This document shows, one piece after another, positions 34,250 to 43,612 of a stretch of DNA of 64,000 bases. This DNA is from DASXZH01 sp036502005 (GTDB taxonomy: Bacteria; Armatimonadota; Fimbriimonadia; Fimbriimonadales; Fimbriimonadaceae): NCBI GenBank assembly GCA_036502005.1, contig DASXZH010000075.1:1-64000 (forward strand), read 5' to 3'. The translations under genes and the position numbers were made by a program. The notes under the pieces are model-generated. The model searched no databases and was not told the DNA's origin. It saw only the letters and a list, made by a program, of their open reading frames with translations. The stretch's first letter is position 1; each line of letters opens with the position of its first letter.

Positions 34250-34377
34250 GCCTTCGGCCTTAGGCCTTAGGGGAATGACGGGCTTCCGGCGCTCCGTTCC
34301 CTTCGGACCATAAGTCGATTCAGCAGTAAACTTCCCCACTCCGAATGCCTAAGGCCGAATGCCTAAGGCCGAATGCC
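34250..34377. repeat. Heptad-periodic inverted repeat, element 2
   Basis: The left arm at 34250-34284 reads GCCTTCG GCCTTAG GCCTTAG GGGAATG ACGGGCT. The right arm at 34335-34376 reads CCCACTC CGAATGC CTAAGGC CGAATGC CTAAGGC CGAATGC, whose complement gives GCATTCG and GCCTTAG in the same 7-base phase. The spacer is about 50 bases. The right arm ends four bases before the stop of the next, minus-strand gene. Confidence 0.75.
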
Positions 34378-34380
34378 TTT

Positions 34381-34950
34381 CTATGCTCCAGCCGCCTGTG
34401 CAACTGCCATGCGTTTCGCCCTAACCTGGCCCATATGAGCCTCAACCGCCTGATTAAACAGCGAATCGCTCGGAATCAAGTTGTGCAAAGCGAAGTAACC
34501 AATGAGCTCGCCGCCGGCCTCGCCAAGCAAAGCTAGATTTTCCATCGATTCGTCGCTAACCTGCTCCTTTAGAAGCTTCCAACCTTCGCTGCTCACTAAG
34601 AATGAGAACGAGCTGCGGCCCGCCGTGCGGGTATAGATCTGCCAAACCATAACCACCCCTTCCGCGTTCTCACGCTGCTGAATCGTAACCCTATAGCGCT
34701 TATCGCGCGAGGTGTATTGAATCTGATAAGGCGTGAGTCTAAAGCAGGCAAACAGGCCGTCACGGGTGGAACAAGCCTGCCTCATAAGGATCATGAGCTT
34801 GTTAGAAAGCGAAGTTCCGCTCACTGGCTCGCGGCTATTTAAAAGCGGCCGTAACTCAGATAAAACAAGAATGGACCACGGGTGCTCAAACACCCGCGCT
34901 TGAACATCAAGCGCGCTGCAAAGGGAGGGGGAGAGAACGAGCGCTTTCAT
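34381..34950 (-). CDS. Hypothetical protein
   Basis: A 189-residue protein of unknown family. It has no signal peptide or membrane helix. The N-terminal half has ARVFEHPWSILVLSELRPLL; the middle is beta-rich and basic (TPYQIQYTSRDKRYRVTIQQ, VVMVWQIYTRTAGRSSFSFL); the C-terminus is helical (MENLALLGEAGGELIGYFAL). Codon use and amino-acid balance look like a real gene. It is flanked by heptad repeat elements on both sides and has no operon partner. Confidence 0.7.
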   Translation of the reverse strand: MKALVLSPSLCSALDVQARVFEHPWSILVLSELRPLLNSREPVSGTSLSNKLMILMRQACSTRDGLFACFRLTPYQIQYTSRDKRYRVTIQQRENAEGVVMVWQIYTRTAGRSSFSFLVSSEGWKLLKEQVSDESMENLALLGEAGGELIGYFALHNLIPSDSLFNQAVEAHMGQVRAKRMAVAQAAGA

Positions 34951-35063
34951 CTACTACTGTTATTATTGTGTGGTTTTGGCAATCCTTGCATGGTAAAGGA
35001 CGCGACTATCGGATATTTCGCTCTTTTCGATAATTAGAGGCGCGCCTGTTGAGAGGAGTTCCT

Positions 35064-35468
35064 GGCCTTTGGCATTCGGCATTCGGGGCGATTTTGTCCG
35101 GGAATGTCCAGTGCTTGTCATCGCAAATGGAAAAGTCCGAAATCATCCGTGGTCCGGCTATTCAACAATGGCTTCGAAGCTACTACCTTAGGTTGATCAC
35201 AGTTATGGCTTAGTTCAAATAGCGAAGCGTTGTCATCCCGAACAAGGCCCCTCGGGCCGACTGAGGGACGAGCGCCGCCCAAACCAGTTCCGGCAAATCG
35301 TTAAAGTATGGATCGCTCGCGGTCCAACACTTTAACGAATTGCGATTCAAAGTTTGGGTCCCTCGCTTCGCTACTGAACTAACCGATTCCGCACTTTACT
35401 AATCGCAATGAGAACGCCGCTAGGTGAAACGTCTCGGGCCTAAGGCCGAACACCGAATGCCTAAGGCC
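35064..35468. repeat. Heptad-periodic inverted repeat, element 3 (wide spacer)
   Basis: The left arm at 35064-35091 reads GGCCTTT GGCATTC GGCATTC GGGGCGA. The right arm at 35434-35468 reads TCGGGCC TAAGGCC GAACACC GAATGCC TAAGGCC, and its complement (GGCCTTA, GGCATTC, GGTGTTC) matches in phase. The unit sequence is the same family as element 2. The 340-base spacer contains dispersed-repeat copy 2, as if that repeat had entered the element. Confidence 0.7.
35213..35380 (+). repeat. Dispersed intergenic repeat, copy 2 (full length with hairpin)
   Basis: It starts GTTCAAATAGCGAAGC, then TTGTCATCCCGAAC, GAGGGACGAGCGCCGCCC and TTCCGGCAAATCG as in copy 1. A stem follows: CGTTAAAGT and ACTTTAACG face each other around GATCGCTCGCGG. 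GAATTGCGATTCAAAGTTTG and CCCTCGCTTCGCTACTGAAC close it; GTTCAGTAGCGAAGCGAGGG on the other strand resembles the start, so the element is roughly inverted overall. Confidence 0.7.
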
Positions 35469-35473
35469 GTAAT

Positions 35474-38293
35474 CTATTCCCCCTCTTTCCGCTTCCTCTT
35501 CGCATCCAACAACTTATTCGTCATCGTCCCAGGGGCGGGGACGGCCGGCTCCCGAGGCTCACTCGGCCTTTTCACACTTTGCGAACCAACCGAAACGGGC
35601 CTAACTGGCTCACCCGAAGAACTCGTGTTCGCCCGCTGCTTCGCCTGATGTAGCCTGCCCACCGCTTCAGCAGCAGGCGCGGCCCTCTGCACATGACGTC
35701 GATGCCTTAACCATCCAACCACTTTCGCATACATCTCCGCGATCGGCAGAGCAATACGCCGAGAAGCGATATCCAAAGGCAGCAGCAGCGCTGCCAATAA
35801 CAAACAAACGGCCCACAGATCCTGAATCGAATAGCCTGGCTGAGGCACACCCCGAAAAGCTTCGGCCGGCGAGGTTAACCCCTTCCCGCCGGTAGTTTTT
35901 GCCACCGTTTTCAGGAGCGGCAGGTTCGTTCTAAAGCTGCGATACTCTAGCGGATACGGAATGGAAAAGCCCGAAGCGCTGACCCGCTTTGTTCCGCTCG
36001 CATCGGTTTCCGCGATGCTCACAATGTAAGACCCAATCTGCCCCGCCGTAAAGTTGCCGCTGTATTGGCCCGGTGCGCTCTGCGTAAGTGACATATCCGC
36101 AGAGCTTCCATCCGGAGCGGAAACGATCACCCTTGCCGGCAGGTTGTTAACCGGGTTGCCATTGGCATCGCTCGCTTTTAGGCTCACTACTGCCTTAGCG
36201 CCTTCCAGCTTTGTCTCCAGTTGATATTGGTTGCTGGCCGCTCGACGGCTGATCTCACGAACCGCTTGCGCCCAAAAAGTGCCAAACCCGTCCCAGGGCA
36301 CCCATTTCGCTGCCCATCGAGCCTGTGCGTCTGAAGTGAAAGCCAGGGTTGTCCCAAGTCCATACTGCCAAACGGCGAGGAGTGGATCATCTTTCGCCGT
36401 CTTCATTCCGGTACGGGCCAACGGCTTAAAATCCGTTAAATCGTAGGCCAGTAAAGGAGGAATTGTGCTTGAATCAATCCCTTTCAGGATCTCTTCACCC
36501 ATGGAGACTTTCGGCAAAAACGCCCCTTCCTCAATCGCGGACCGAGCAACCATCGCTGCATCTTGCGTGAACACGGCGGGAAGCTGATTTCCGTGAAGGG
36601 CCAAGTAGAACCGCCCGCCCCCAACTGCCGCAAGCTGCTTTAAAAACGGCACGTATTGGCCGTCGCCGATAGCCACGCAACTGGTGGTGATATGCTCGAC
36701 GCGCATGCGTGCCGCCACTTCAAAACAGCCATCGCGAAGGTCGACATCCGAACCATCCGCCATCAAAATAAGGTGTCGAACCTTGCTCTGCTCTAGCTCC
36801 AAATGAGCAATGGCAAAATCCATGGAAGGCTTCGCGTAAATGCCGCCGCCGCCCACATCCATTCGCATGATGTCGTGCACCATCTGCGCCTTGTTTGACA
36901 GCTTCTGCATGGGTGCCACAAACTCGATCGCATCCGTGCTCGCGACCACCCCCGCCCGGTCCTGGGAAGACATCATTTGAACGGTGAAAGCGGCCGCTTT
37001 CGCCGCGAGTTTCACCTTCATCACACCATCCTCGACCATGCCCATGCTGCCTGAGGTGTCGCAGATGATGAGCACCGAAGTGCTGGGGAATGAAACCCGC
37101 TTTTTAACTTCTAAATCGACGGGCAGGGTATCGGCTACCGGTGTTCCGAACCACCCTCCGGGCAGGAACGAATCTTCCCCGCCGATCATACCAAAGCCGA
37201 TACCGGTATCGCGCACCGCGCTCTTCATTAGCTTCATCTGGTCAGGCGTAATGGGCTCAGCCGCCACATCGTTATAAAGGACCGCATCGTAAGCTTGCAA
37301 GTCTTCGGCATGGGTTGGCGCGCCGTAAGGGCCGCTAACCACCGTGTCGATATTCTGCTGCCGCAAAGCTGCCGCCAGCGGGCTGCTCTGCGGTTTGCTT
37401 TGCAAAATCAGCACCTTGGGCTTGCCTCGCACGACAACAAAGCCAACCCCCACGTTGTTGCGTGTGTCGTGATCTCCCTGAGCTTCGATAGTCGCCCGAT
37501 ACCGGTGAAACCCAACCGTGTCCACCGCCTGATCGAAGGCGAAAGTATTCTCGCCAGGGCTCAACGTAACCTGCGACTTCTTTACTTCCAACCCATCGCG
37601 ATCCAGGGAGAGAAGACCCTCCGTCGCGATATCGGAGCTAACGCTCACTTTAACCTGAAATGGCCGCCCTGAGCGGCTATCGCTGGGAACTTGAAGTTCG
37701 TTAATTGCGACCTCGCCGCGGATTTCCGCTCCCAAAGGCACAAAGTCGATAGGCACATTTTCGGAAGCGGAAACTTCGGCCGCGCGTTCTACTTCCCCGC
37801 TCGTTTCGTTGCCGTCCGAAAGCAAAACCATCCGCCTAGACTTGCCATCGGGAAAAGTGGCACTGGCCAGCCGAACCGCTGCCGCGATGTCGGTCGCGCT
37901 GCCGTCTACCACCGAAGTCACCCGGTCGAGATTGGAAGTGGTGCTCGGCATCGTTTCGACCGTCGCGTCCTTCCCGAACACAACGATTCCAACCTCATCG
38001 TCCGGTGCAAGATTGGATATCGACTTCTTGATGAAATCTTCCTGCTTGGATCGATCCTTATCTTGGATAGAATCCGACCTATCCAAAAGGAAGATCGTGC
38101 AAAGTCCGTGGTTCTTGCGAAAAGCCTCTGGCCCCGCGAGGGCCACCACCAACAGACCAATCAATAAGAACCGAAGGAAAAACGCGAGCCTTTTTCGGGC
38201 CTTTAACATCCCATGAACGCGCGGGTAAGACAGAGCTAGCGCAATAAAAAACGGGATTAAGAGAAGCAAATAGAGGGGATCGGAAAACCTCAT
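35474..38293 (-). CDS. Large membrane protein with two VWA regions and a GATase-like domain
   Basis: A 939-residue protein. Two membrane helices open it (LYLLLLIPFFIALAL, FFLRFLLIGLLVVALAGP). The first VWA region has IFLLDRSDSIQDKDRS. A domain like a glutamine amidotransferase follows (KPKVLILQSKPQSSPLAAAL and DTGIGFGMIGGEDSFLPGGW). A second VWA region has VLIICDTSGSMGMVEDG, a full MIDAS motif. A beta-sandwich and a C-terminal helix (DLWAVCLLLAALLLPLDI) precede a basic tail. Such proteins end MoxR/BatA clusters in several phyla and are thought to aid assembly of membrane or periplasmic complexes. Its start directly abuts the stop of the BatA-like gene. Confidence 0.85.
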   Translation of the reverse strand: MRFSDPLYLLLLIPFFIALALSYPRVHGMLKARKRLAFFLRFLLIGLLVVALAGPEAFRKNHGLCTIFLLDRSDSIQDKDRSKQEDFIKKSISNLAPDDEVGIVVFGKDATVETMPSTTSNLDRVTSVVDGSATDIAAAVRLASATFPDGKSRRMVLLSDGNETSGEVERAAEVSASENVPIDFVPLGAEIRGEVAINELQVPSDSRSGRPFQVKVSVSSDIATEGLLSLDRDGLEVKKSQVTLSPGENTFAFDQAVDTVGFHRYRATIEAQGDHDTRNNVGVGFVVVRGKPKVLILQSKPQSSPLAAALRQQNIDTVVSGPYGAPTHAEDLQAYDAVLYNDVAAEPITPDQMKLMKSAVRDTGIGFGMIGGEDSFLPGGWFGTPVADTLPVDLEVKKRVSFPSTSVLIICDTSGSMGMVEDGVMKVKLAAKAAAFTVQMMSSQDRAGVVASTDAIEFVAPMQKLSNKAQMVHDIMRMDVGGGGIYAKPSMDFAIAHLELEQSKVRHLILMADGSDVDLRDGCFEVAARMRVEHITTSCVAIGDGQYVPFLKQLAAVGGGRFYLALHGNQLPAVFTQDAAMVARSAIEEGAFLPKVSMGEEILKGIDSSTIPPLLAYDLTDFKPLARTGMKTAKDDPLLAVWQYGLGTTLAFTSDAQARWAAKWVPWDGFGTFWAQAVREISRRAASNQYQLETKLEGAKAVVSLKASDANGNPVNNLPARVIVSAPDGSSADMSLTQSAPGQYSGNFTAGQIGSYIVSIAETDASGTKRVSASGFSIPYPLEYRSFRTNLPLLKTVAKTTGGKGLTSPAEAFRGVPQPGYSIQDLWAVCLLLAALLLPLDIASRRIALPIAEMYAKVVGWLRHRRHVQRAAPAAEAVGRLHQAKQRANTSSSGEPVRPVSVGSQSVKRPSEPREPAVPAPGTMTNKLLDAKRKRKEGE

Positions 38294-40102
38294 CTACGAC
38301 TTCCTCATAAAAAGCCACCATTCCAAACTCAGCACGAATAAGGCGAACAGCACAAGCGGCTTCCACCAATCGAGCAGACGGCTCGTAACATCATTAGAAG
38401 CCACATTCAATCCGCCAAGCATGAGCTTGTCGACAGGGGCGATATTGGACTGCGAATCGTCACCGAAGGTGACATATATAGACCGGCTCGGCTTCGAATG
38501 AATATCATATCGCCCGACTGTATTTAAATCGCGAAGGATATATTGGCCGTTCGTCGGCGGCACCGTCAACGAATCCCCGTTTGGAGCGGTAATCGACAGA
38601 TCCGAAGCGCCAGCGGGCAAGGCGATCATTCTCCCGGCGGGGACCGCTAGGTTGGAATTAAAAGTCTCTTTTGGAGCCAAGAAATCCAAAATGTTGCCGA
38701 TGAAGATCGGGAAACTCACCTGTAACGGGAAGTCGGAATTCAAAGGCGCAAAAGCAGCATAAACGTGCCGTTGAACCCCAAGCGAGGCCACCAACAAAGG
38801 CCCATCGCTTCCCTGCACCAAAACTTCCGCATCGGGAGCAGCGATCACCCGTTGCGCCGAAGCAATAAAGGTTCCGCTTAAAGCGACGTTCTTTAGCAGG
38901 GGTGAATCCGACTGGGATTTTACGGTTGGTTTTGGTGTGGTCCCATTTACTTTAACGGGACTGCCTTGGCCCGCATTGCCCAAAGTAAGAACGCCAAGGG
39001 CGTTCACCGGCTGCTCTGGCACGTTGTCGAAAACCACCAAATCGTAATGACCTGTAGAAGGAACGCTCTCAGACTTATACAAAACCACCCGGGGATCGAG
39101 ACTTAGAGCCCGTTCTAAGAACAAGTCTCCCTTGCCAACGAGTAGCACGTTAAGGGTGCTCGCGCCCACTAAAGAAACGGCATAGTTATCGGCTGCCAAA
39201 TGGTCGCCATCATCGAGCTTTGCCTCGATAACTTTGGCACCCGCCGGCGCCGGGAGGGTTTGCCCAAAGGTGGATTTCCCCTTCACGTCAACCTCGAACG
39301 AGTTGAACAACTTGCCATCGGCGTAAAGGTTCAGAACTCCTTTGGAATCTGAAAATCCATAGTTTTTTAGGCCACAAAAAATCTGCGGCCCTTTGCTGGA
39401 GTCTGCTTGCCCTAGTGCCGTTACAGCCGTGTTGGCATCGGATGTGCCGATGTGCTGAAACTCAAGGTTCGCCCTGCCTGGGCTGAAATTTTGCACTTCC
39501 GGAAACACTCCGTCGGATAGTAAAACTATCCGCGCAGCAGGATCCTTTGAAACTAAAGAAGAGGCAAGCCTCAAAGCTTCTCCCACATCACCAACCGTGT
39601 CCGAGGGTTCCACCGAGTTCAAGGCTTGCCGCATTTTGCCCTGGTCATTGGAAAGGGGCGACAAAACTCGCGGGGTTGGCCCCGCTTCAATCAGGCTCAG
39701 CCTGTCCCCAGGGGTCGCCGCATCGATAATCTTCTTCGAGAGGCGTACCGCCTCACCCAATCGGTTCGGCTTCACGTCCGTTGCCGACATGCTCGCCGAA
39801 CCGTCGATCACGATAACGGTAACCTGCCCGCTCAGGTTGTTCGACCTTATTTGAGGACGTGCAAAGGCAAAAACGACCAACAGCAAAGCTAAAAGCTGCA
39901 ACACCAAAAGCCAACTAAACCGAAGCTTCTGAATCAGCGAGTTGGCTCGCACCTCGGTCGTCATGTTCGGCCAAAGGAAGCTGGCGGGGACTTTGAACTC
40001 CTTCCGCCGCATCTTCAGCAGATAAAGCAAGATGATAATCCCAGCCAACGGAATCAGCCAAAACAGCGCGCCCGCATTAACCAAATTCACGTGGAGAGCC
40101 AC
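38294..40102 (-). CDS. BatA-domain / VWA membrane protein
   Basis: A 602-residue protein. The N-terminal BatA domain has LFWLIPLAGIIILLYLLKMR and FKVPASFLWP, then a second helix (SWLLVLQLLALLLVVFAFAR). The VWA domain follows with VTVIVIDGSASMSATD, a complete MIDAS, and a T at VEPSDTVGDVGEAL. A periplasmic beta-rich part leads to a final membrane helix (WWKPLVLFALFVLSLEWWLF). Its start overlaps the DUF58 stop by 16 bases. In the Bacteroides aerotolerance operon the comparable proteins act with MoxR ATPases; the exact client is unknown here. Confidence 0.88.
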   Translation of the reverse strand: MALHVNLVNAGALFWLIPLAGIIILLYLLKMRRKEFKVPASFLWPNMTTEVRANSLIQKLRFSWLLVLQLLALLLVVFAFARPQIRSNNLSGQVTVIVIDGSASMSATDVKPNRLGEAVRLSKKIIDAATPGDRLSLIEAGPTPRVLSPLSNDQGKMRQALNSVEPSDTVGDVGEALRLASSLVSKDPAARIVLLSDGVFPEVQNFSPGRANLEFQHIGTSDANTAVTALGQADSSKGPQIFCGLKNYGFSDSKGVLNLYADGKLFNSFEVDVKGKSTFGQTLPAPAGAKVIEAKLDDGDHLAADNYAVSLVGASTLNVLLVGKGDLFLERALSLDPRVVLYKSESVPSTGHYDLVVFDNVPEQPVNALGVLTLGNAGQGSPVKVNGTTPKPTVKSQSDSPLLKNVALSGTFIASAQRVIAAPDAEVLVQGSDGPLLVASLGVQRHVYAAFAPLNSDFPLQVSFPIFIGNILDFLAPKETFNSNLAVPAGRMIALPAGASDLSITAPNGDSLTVPPTNGQYILRDLNTVGRYDIHSKPSRSIYVTFGDDSQSNIAPVDKLMLGGLNVASNDVTSRLLDWWKPLVLFALFVLSLEWWLFMRKS

Positions 40103-40980
40103 CCTTCGCGGCGAAGCGTGTCCCTAATGAAGTCCATCAAGGGCCGGTTATTGGGCAGAAGCGCATATCGCCCGCCCACCTTTTGGCATTCCGCCGCAAT
40201 GCCCTCGCAGTGCGTTTTCAAGTTCTTTCTATAAGCCTCAATCGCCGCGCTGTTTGCCGTAACTTCAACCGTGACGCCGCTCTCAACATCGATCAGCTTT
40301 AGGTCGCCTTCCATGTCCGGATCAAGTTCTTCGGCGCTCAAGATCTGCACAAACCAAACCTCGTGCCCCCGGGCAGAAAGAACCCGGATGGATTGCCTAA
40401 TCGATGGATCGAGTCCATCGGAGGCGATAACCACCACCCCCGCCCGCAACGCGCTCCCCGCAAACTCCTTTAGGCTTTGACTCAAGACCTGATCCCCGTC
40501 CGCCGTTTGCCCATTTAACCAAGCGGCAAACTTCGGATAGGAGGATCGCGACCGAATCGCGCGAGGCGGCTGCTGACGCTTGCCAATCACCCGCGGATTC
40601 AAAGCATCCTGCGCGTTCAAAGCTGCCAATGCAAGCGCAGCCAGTACTTTACAAGCGGCACTTAACTTCAAAGGGTCGCCGAAGCTCATCGAAGATGAGC
40701 AGTCCAGCGCCAAATAAACGGCCAAGTCTTCCTCGTCCTGGTAGGTCTTAATCACCGGCGACTGGAGCCGCGCTAAAACGTTCCAATCCAGATGGCGAAG
40801 ATCGTCCCCGTGGCTGTACTCGCGGTAATCCGCAAACTCTATGCTGATGCCCTTCCTTTTCGTTAACCGTTCGCCACGCACTCGGCCTGAAAAAGTCTTG
40901 CGAGTGTTGAAGCGCAACCGTTCGACCGCCCGCATTTCGGACGGTTCCAGAATCAGCGAAAGGGCGTTTTCGGAAAGCAA
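40087..40980 (-). CDS. DUF58 domain protein
   Basis: A 297-residue soluble protein. The signature YREYSHGDDLRHLDWNVLAR and IKTYQDEEDLAVYLALDCSS is that of DUF58, a VWA-like family; DCSSSMSFG gives a MIDAS-type motif. These proteins are nearly always encoded next to MoxR ATPases, as here, where MoxR ends two bases before its start. The pair is thought to remodel or load metal-containing or VWA clients. The N-terminus (LRFNTRKTFSGRVRGERLTK) is basic and typical. Confidence 0.92.
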   Translation of the reverse strand: MLSENALSLILEPSEMRAVERLRFNTRKTFSGRVRGERLTKRKGISIEFADYREYSHGDDLRHLDWNVLARLQSPVIKTYQDEEDLAVYLALDCSSSMSFGDPLKLSAACKVLAALALAALNAQDALNPRVIGKRQQPPRAIRSRSSYPKFAAWLNGQTADGDQVLSQSLKEFAGSALRAGVVVIASDGLDPSIRQSIRVLSARGHEVWFVQILSAEELDPDMEGDLKLIDVESGVTVEVTANSAAIEAYRKNLKTHCEGIAAECQKVGGRYALLPNNRPLMDFIRDTLRREGWLST

Positions 40981-40982
40981 AC

Positions 40983-41984
40983 TTAAACCCGGATAGGATC
41001 GCGGTCGGCGCGCTCGGCGTGCTCTACTACATCGGAAAGGATTCGATCGGGCGACATGCCATCCGCCTCCGCTTCAAAGTTCAGCAAAATGCGGTGCCTT
41101 AGCGCCGGCTTAACGGCCTTGTTCAGGTCCTCTTTGGCCAAGTTGTAGCGACCCGCAAGCAAGGCATAAGCCTTGCCAATCGTCACAATCGACTGCGCGC
41201 CACGTGGGCTGGAGCCAAACCGGATATAGCGCTTAGCAACGTCTGAAGCTCCTTCTGAATCCGGATGGGTGGCCAGCACGATCGAAAGCGCGTACTGCAA
41301 CACCGGCTCCGCCACCGGAACCTCCCGCAAGATCTTCCGCATCTCCAATACCGCGTCTTTCTCAGCAACAGGCTCCAAATCCGAAGGGTCCTTCCCTGTC
41401 GTTCTTGTAACGATATCGGCTAGCTCGGACCTGGAAGGAAACGGAACCAAGAGCTTCATCAAAAACCTGTCCAACTGGGCTTCCGGCAACGGATAAGTTC
41501 CTTCCTGCTCAATCGGGTTCTGGGTCGCCATCACCAAAAAAGGCTCCTCCAAGACATGCCGCACCCCGCCAACCGTAACCGAACGTTCCTGCATCGCTTC
41601 CAACATCGCCGACTGGGTCTTCGGCGTCGCTCGGTTGATCTCGTCAGCCAAGATCAGATTGGCAAAAATCGGCCCCCGCCTAAACTCAAATCCCTTGGAG
41701 CCAGCGCCCGTATCGGCAAGAATGTTCGTTCCCGTCACGTCCGCCGGCATCAAGTCCGGGGTGAACTGAATGCGGTTAAAACTTAAATGCAAAGCTTGGC
41801 TGAGCGAGCGGACCAGCAAGGTCTTGCCCAAACCCGGCATGCCTTCCAAGAGCACATTTCCGTTGGCGGCAAGGCCAATAAGCACGCCTTCCACAATGTC
41901 TTCCTGGCCCACAATCGCCTTGCGCACTTCGGTGCGCACGCTGTTAAAAGTGTCTCTAAACCACTGCGCTTTCTGTTCACTCAT
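40983..41984 (-). CDS. MoxR-family AAA+ ATPase
   Basis: A 333-residue hexameric ATPase. Walker A is GMPGLGKT, Walker B ILADEINRATPKTQSAML, sensor 1 VMATQNPIEQEGTYPLPEAQ, and sensor 2 lies in RYIRFGSSPRGAQS. All are complete. MoxR proteins act as chaperones that insert cofactors or mature protein complexes together with VWA partners; three VWA-type genes follow. The ATG overlaps the stop of the coiled-coil gene (ATGA), so it is translationally coupled. The cytoplasmic ATPase would drive the membrane VWA proteins. Confidence 0.95.
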   Translation of the reverse strand: MSEQKAQWFRDTFNSVRTEVRKAIVGQEDIVEGVLIGLAANGNVLLEGMPGLGKTLLVRSLSQALHLSFNRIQFTPDLMPADVTGTNILADTGAGSKGFEFRRGPIFANLILADEINRATPKTQSAMLEAMQERSVTVGGVRHVLEEPFLVMATQNPIEQEGTYPLPEAQLDRFLMKLLVPFPSRSELADIVTRTTGKDPSDLEPVAEKDAVLEMRKILREVPVAEPVLQYALSIVLATHPDSEGASDVAKRYIRFGSSPRGAQSIVTIGKAYALLAGRYNLAKEDLNKAVKPALRHRILLNFEAEADGMSPDRILSDVVEHAERADRDPIRV

Positions 41985-43612
41985 TGTCCACCTTCCTGCA
42001 ACGAATCGAAATAATCTTTCACCCTCTTCTGCTGATCGGGCGGAATCTGCTGACGGTCAAGCGCCTGCTCGGCCTGCTTGCGATACTGCTTAAAAACTTG
42101 AACGTAAGGAGTGCGAGATTTTGATCCCACCCCGCTCGGCCCCTTAACCTCGATGTAGGTCTCCGTTCCCTGCGCTGCCCTTTCCCCCCTAATCGCGCGG
42201 GGATCGGACTTTGCTTTAATATCGTGAGGGTCTTTTGAGAGTGGAATCTGGTGCGTGTTGGCAAAGTTAACCTCCGTGCCGTTACCGGGACCAGGAACTC
42301 CCATCGAGGGAAGGTTGAACAGACCCAAACCTATGCCCATCTTGTCGCCGCCCAACTGCATGTTCTTAAGCGAATCTTCCATCTCCTTTATAAACTCTTG
42401 CATGGCTTTGTCATCTTTAAGCCTATCGGCCAAAGCCTCCAACTGCTTCTCCATTTCCTTGATTTGTTGCTTTATCTGCTCCATCTGCTCTTTCGTAAGA
42501 GTCGGCTGTTGGCCGGCTTTCCCAGATTGGGCATTCTTCTGCATGTCCTGCAACATCTTCATGAGTTTCTGCCACTCCGGCTGGGCCGCAAGCTTGGCCA
42601 TCATATCCAACACTTTCTGCGAGTATTTGACCTGCGAAAGCTCTTTCTCCAACTCCTCCATCTGCTTGGAAAGCTCCATCTTCTTCGCTTCCGAAAGCTT
42701 GTTTCCATGATCGTCTTTGCCGCTATTTAACTGCTGCTTAAGCTTGTCGATTTGGTTTTGTAAATCCTGCGCGGCATTGGGAGGAACTGGATTCTTCTCA
42801 AGGTTCTTAAGCAGGTTCGGGTCCACATTCATACCCTGCGCCTTAAGGGCATCGGCTTGCATTTTGTCCAGCGCATCCTGCGCCGAATCCATATCTTTCT
42901 GGCTTTCTGTGTAGTCCGACTTTGCCATGTCATCCGCCTTGTTGACCAAGTCGTTTGCCTTCTGCATTGCCTCAGGAGGGCTCAAACGGGCTTTCTTAAG
43001 CTCATCCCGATACTGCTCCAACTGATTTGCTAGCTGCTTCTCATCGGACGTCTTGTCAACCTTGTCTAGCAATGGCCTCGCAACCCGCTCTACAACCGCC
43101 GCCTGCTCCTTAAGCTTTTCCCGATCCGCCTTCTGTTGGCTGTTCAACAGCAGCGGGCTGTTACCCATCAAAAAAAGTGCTGCCGCGATGATCCCGCCTA
43201 GGACCAGCGCACCATGCCAACGGGAAAGTCTAATAGGATAAACCTTGGCCGCCTTAACCCGCTCCAAACTGGCAAGGGCGTCCTGCTGCTGAACCTCCCG
43301 AAATGAAGAATCCAGCCCCGAAATGCTCGTGCTCAGCCGGTCTTCGAGCTTCCCACGTCGGTCGATACTGCTTGCCAGGTCCTTTTCCTTTAGCCTCAAC
43401 AAGACTCCGATCAGAGCGCCAACGAACGCAGGCACCAAAACCGTAAGCAACAAATACGGCCACTCCGTATAAAACACACGAAAGAAATCCAGGGCTGCCC
43501 AAGTCAAAGCCAAAACGGCGCCAGCCGTGCCACCGATGGCAAAACCGGCCCACGCCCTCACCAGCCGAACCCGGATGGCAAATCGCTTCAAAGTAGGGCT
43601 AAGTTGGCTCAT
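41981..43612 (-). CDS. Membrane-anchored coiled-coil protein
   Basis: A 543-residue protein. Two membrane helices lie near residues 21-40 and 50-70 (GTAGAVLALTWAALDFFRV, YLLLTVLVPAFVGALIGVLL), a third near 135-150 (GALVLGGIIAAALFLMG). Residues 160-420 form a long, Gln/Lys/Glu-rich coiled coil (EQYRDELKKARLSPPEAMQK, QMEELEKELSQVKYSQKVLD, QMEQIKQQIKEMEKQLEALA). The C-terminus ends with RQIPPDQQKRVKDYFDSLQ. This resembles DUF4175-like proteins found beside MoxR genes. It overlaps the permease stop and the MoxR start by four bases each. It may be the scaffold on which the VWA proteins assemble. Confidence 0.8.
   Translation of the reverse strand: MSQLSPTLKRFAIRVRLVRAWAGFAIGGTAGAVLALTWAALDFFRVFYTEWPYLLLTVLVPAFVGALIGVLLRLKEKDLASSIDRRGKLEDRLSTSISGLDSSFREVQQQDALASLERVKAAKVYPIRLSRWHGALVLGGIIAAALFLMGNSPLLLNSQQKADREKLKEQAAVVERVARPLLDKVDKTSDEKQLANQLEQYRDELKKARLSPPEAMQKANDLVNKADDMAKSDYTESQKDMDSAQDALDKMQADALKAQGMNVDPNLLKNLEKNPVPPNAAQDLQNQIDKLKQQLNSGKDDHGNKLSEAKKMELSKQMEELEKELSQVKYSQKVLDMMAKLAAQPEWQKLMKMLQDMQKNAQSGKAGQQPTLTKEQMEQIKQQIKEMEKQLEALADRLKDDKAMQEFIKEMEDSLKNMQLGGDKMGIGLGLFNLPSMGVPGPGNGTEVNFANTHQIPLSKDPHDIKAKSDPRAIRGERAAQGTETYIEVKGPSGVGSKSRTPYVQVFKQYRKQAEQALDRQQIPPDQQKRVKDYFDSLQEGGQ

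Noticed and set aside
34335..34377. Possible CRISPR array in the CGAATGC/CTAAGGC run
   Set aside because: The units are only 7 bases without spacers of 30-40 bases, and no cas gene is in the window.
42251..42730. Long plus-strand frames (159 and 151 aa) opposite the coiled-coil gene
   Set aside because: They are Leu/His- or Ser/Phe-rich mirror products of a Lys/Glu/Gln-rich coiled coil on the other strand; the minus-strand gene has clear neighbours and overlaps.
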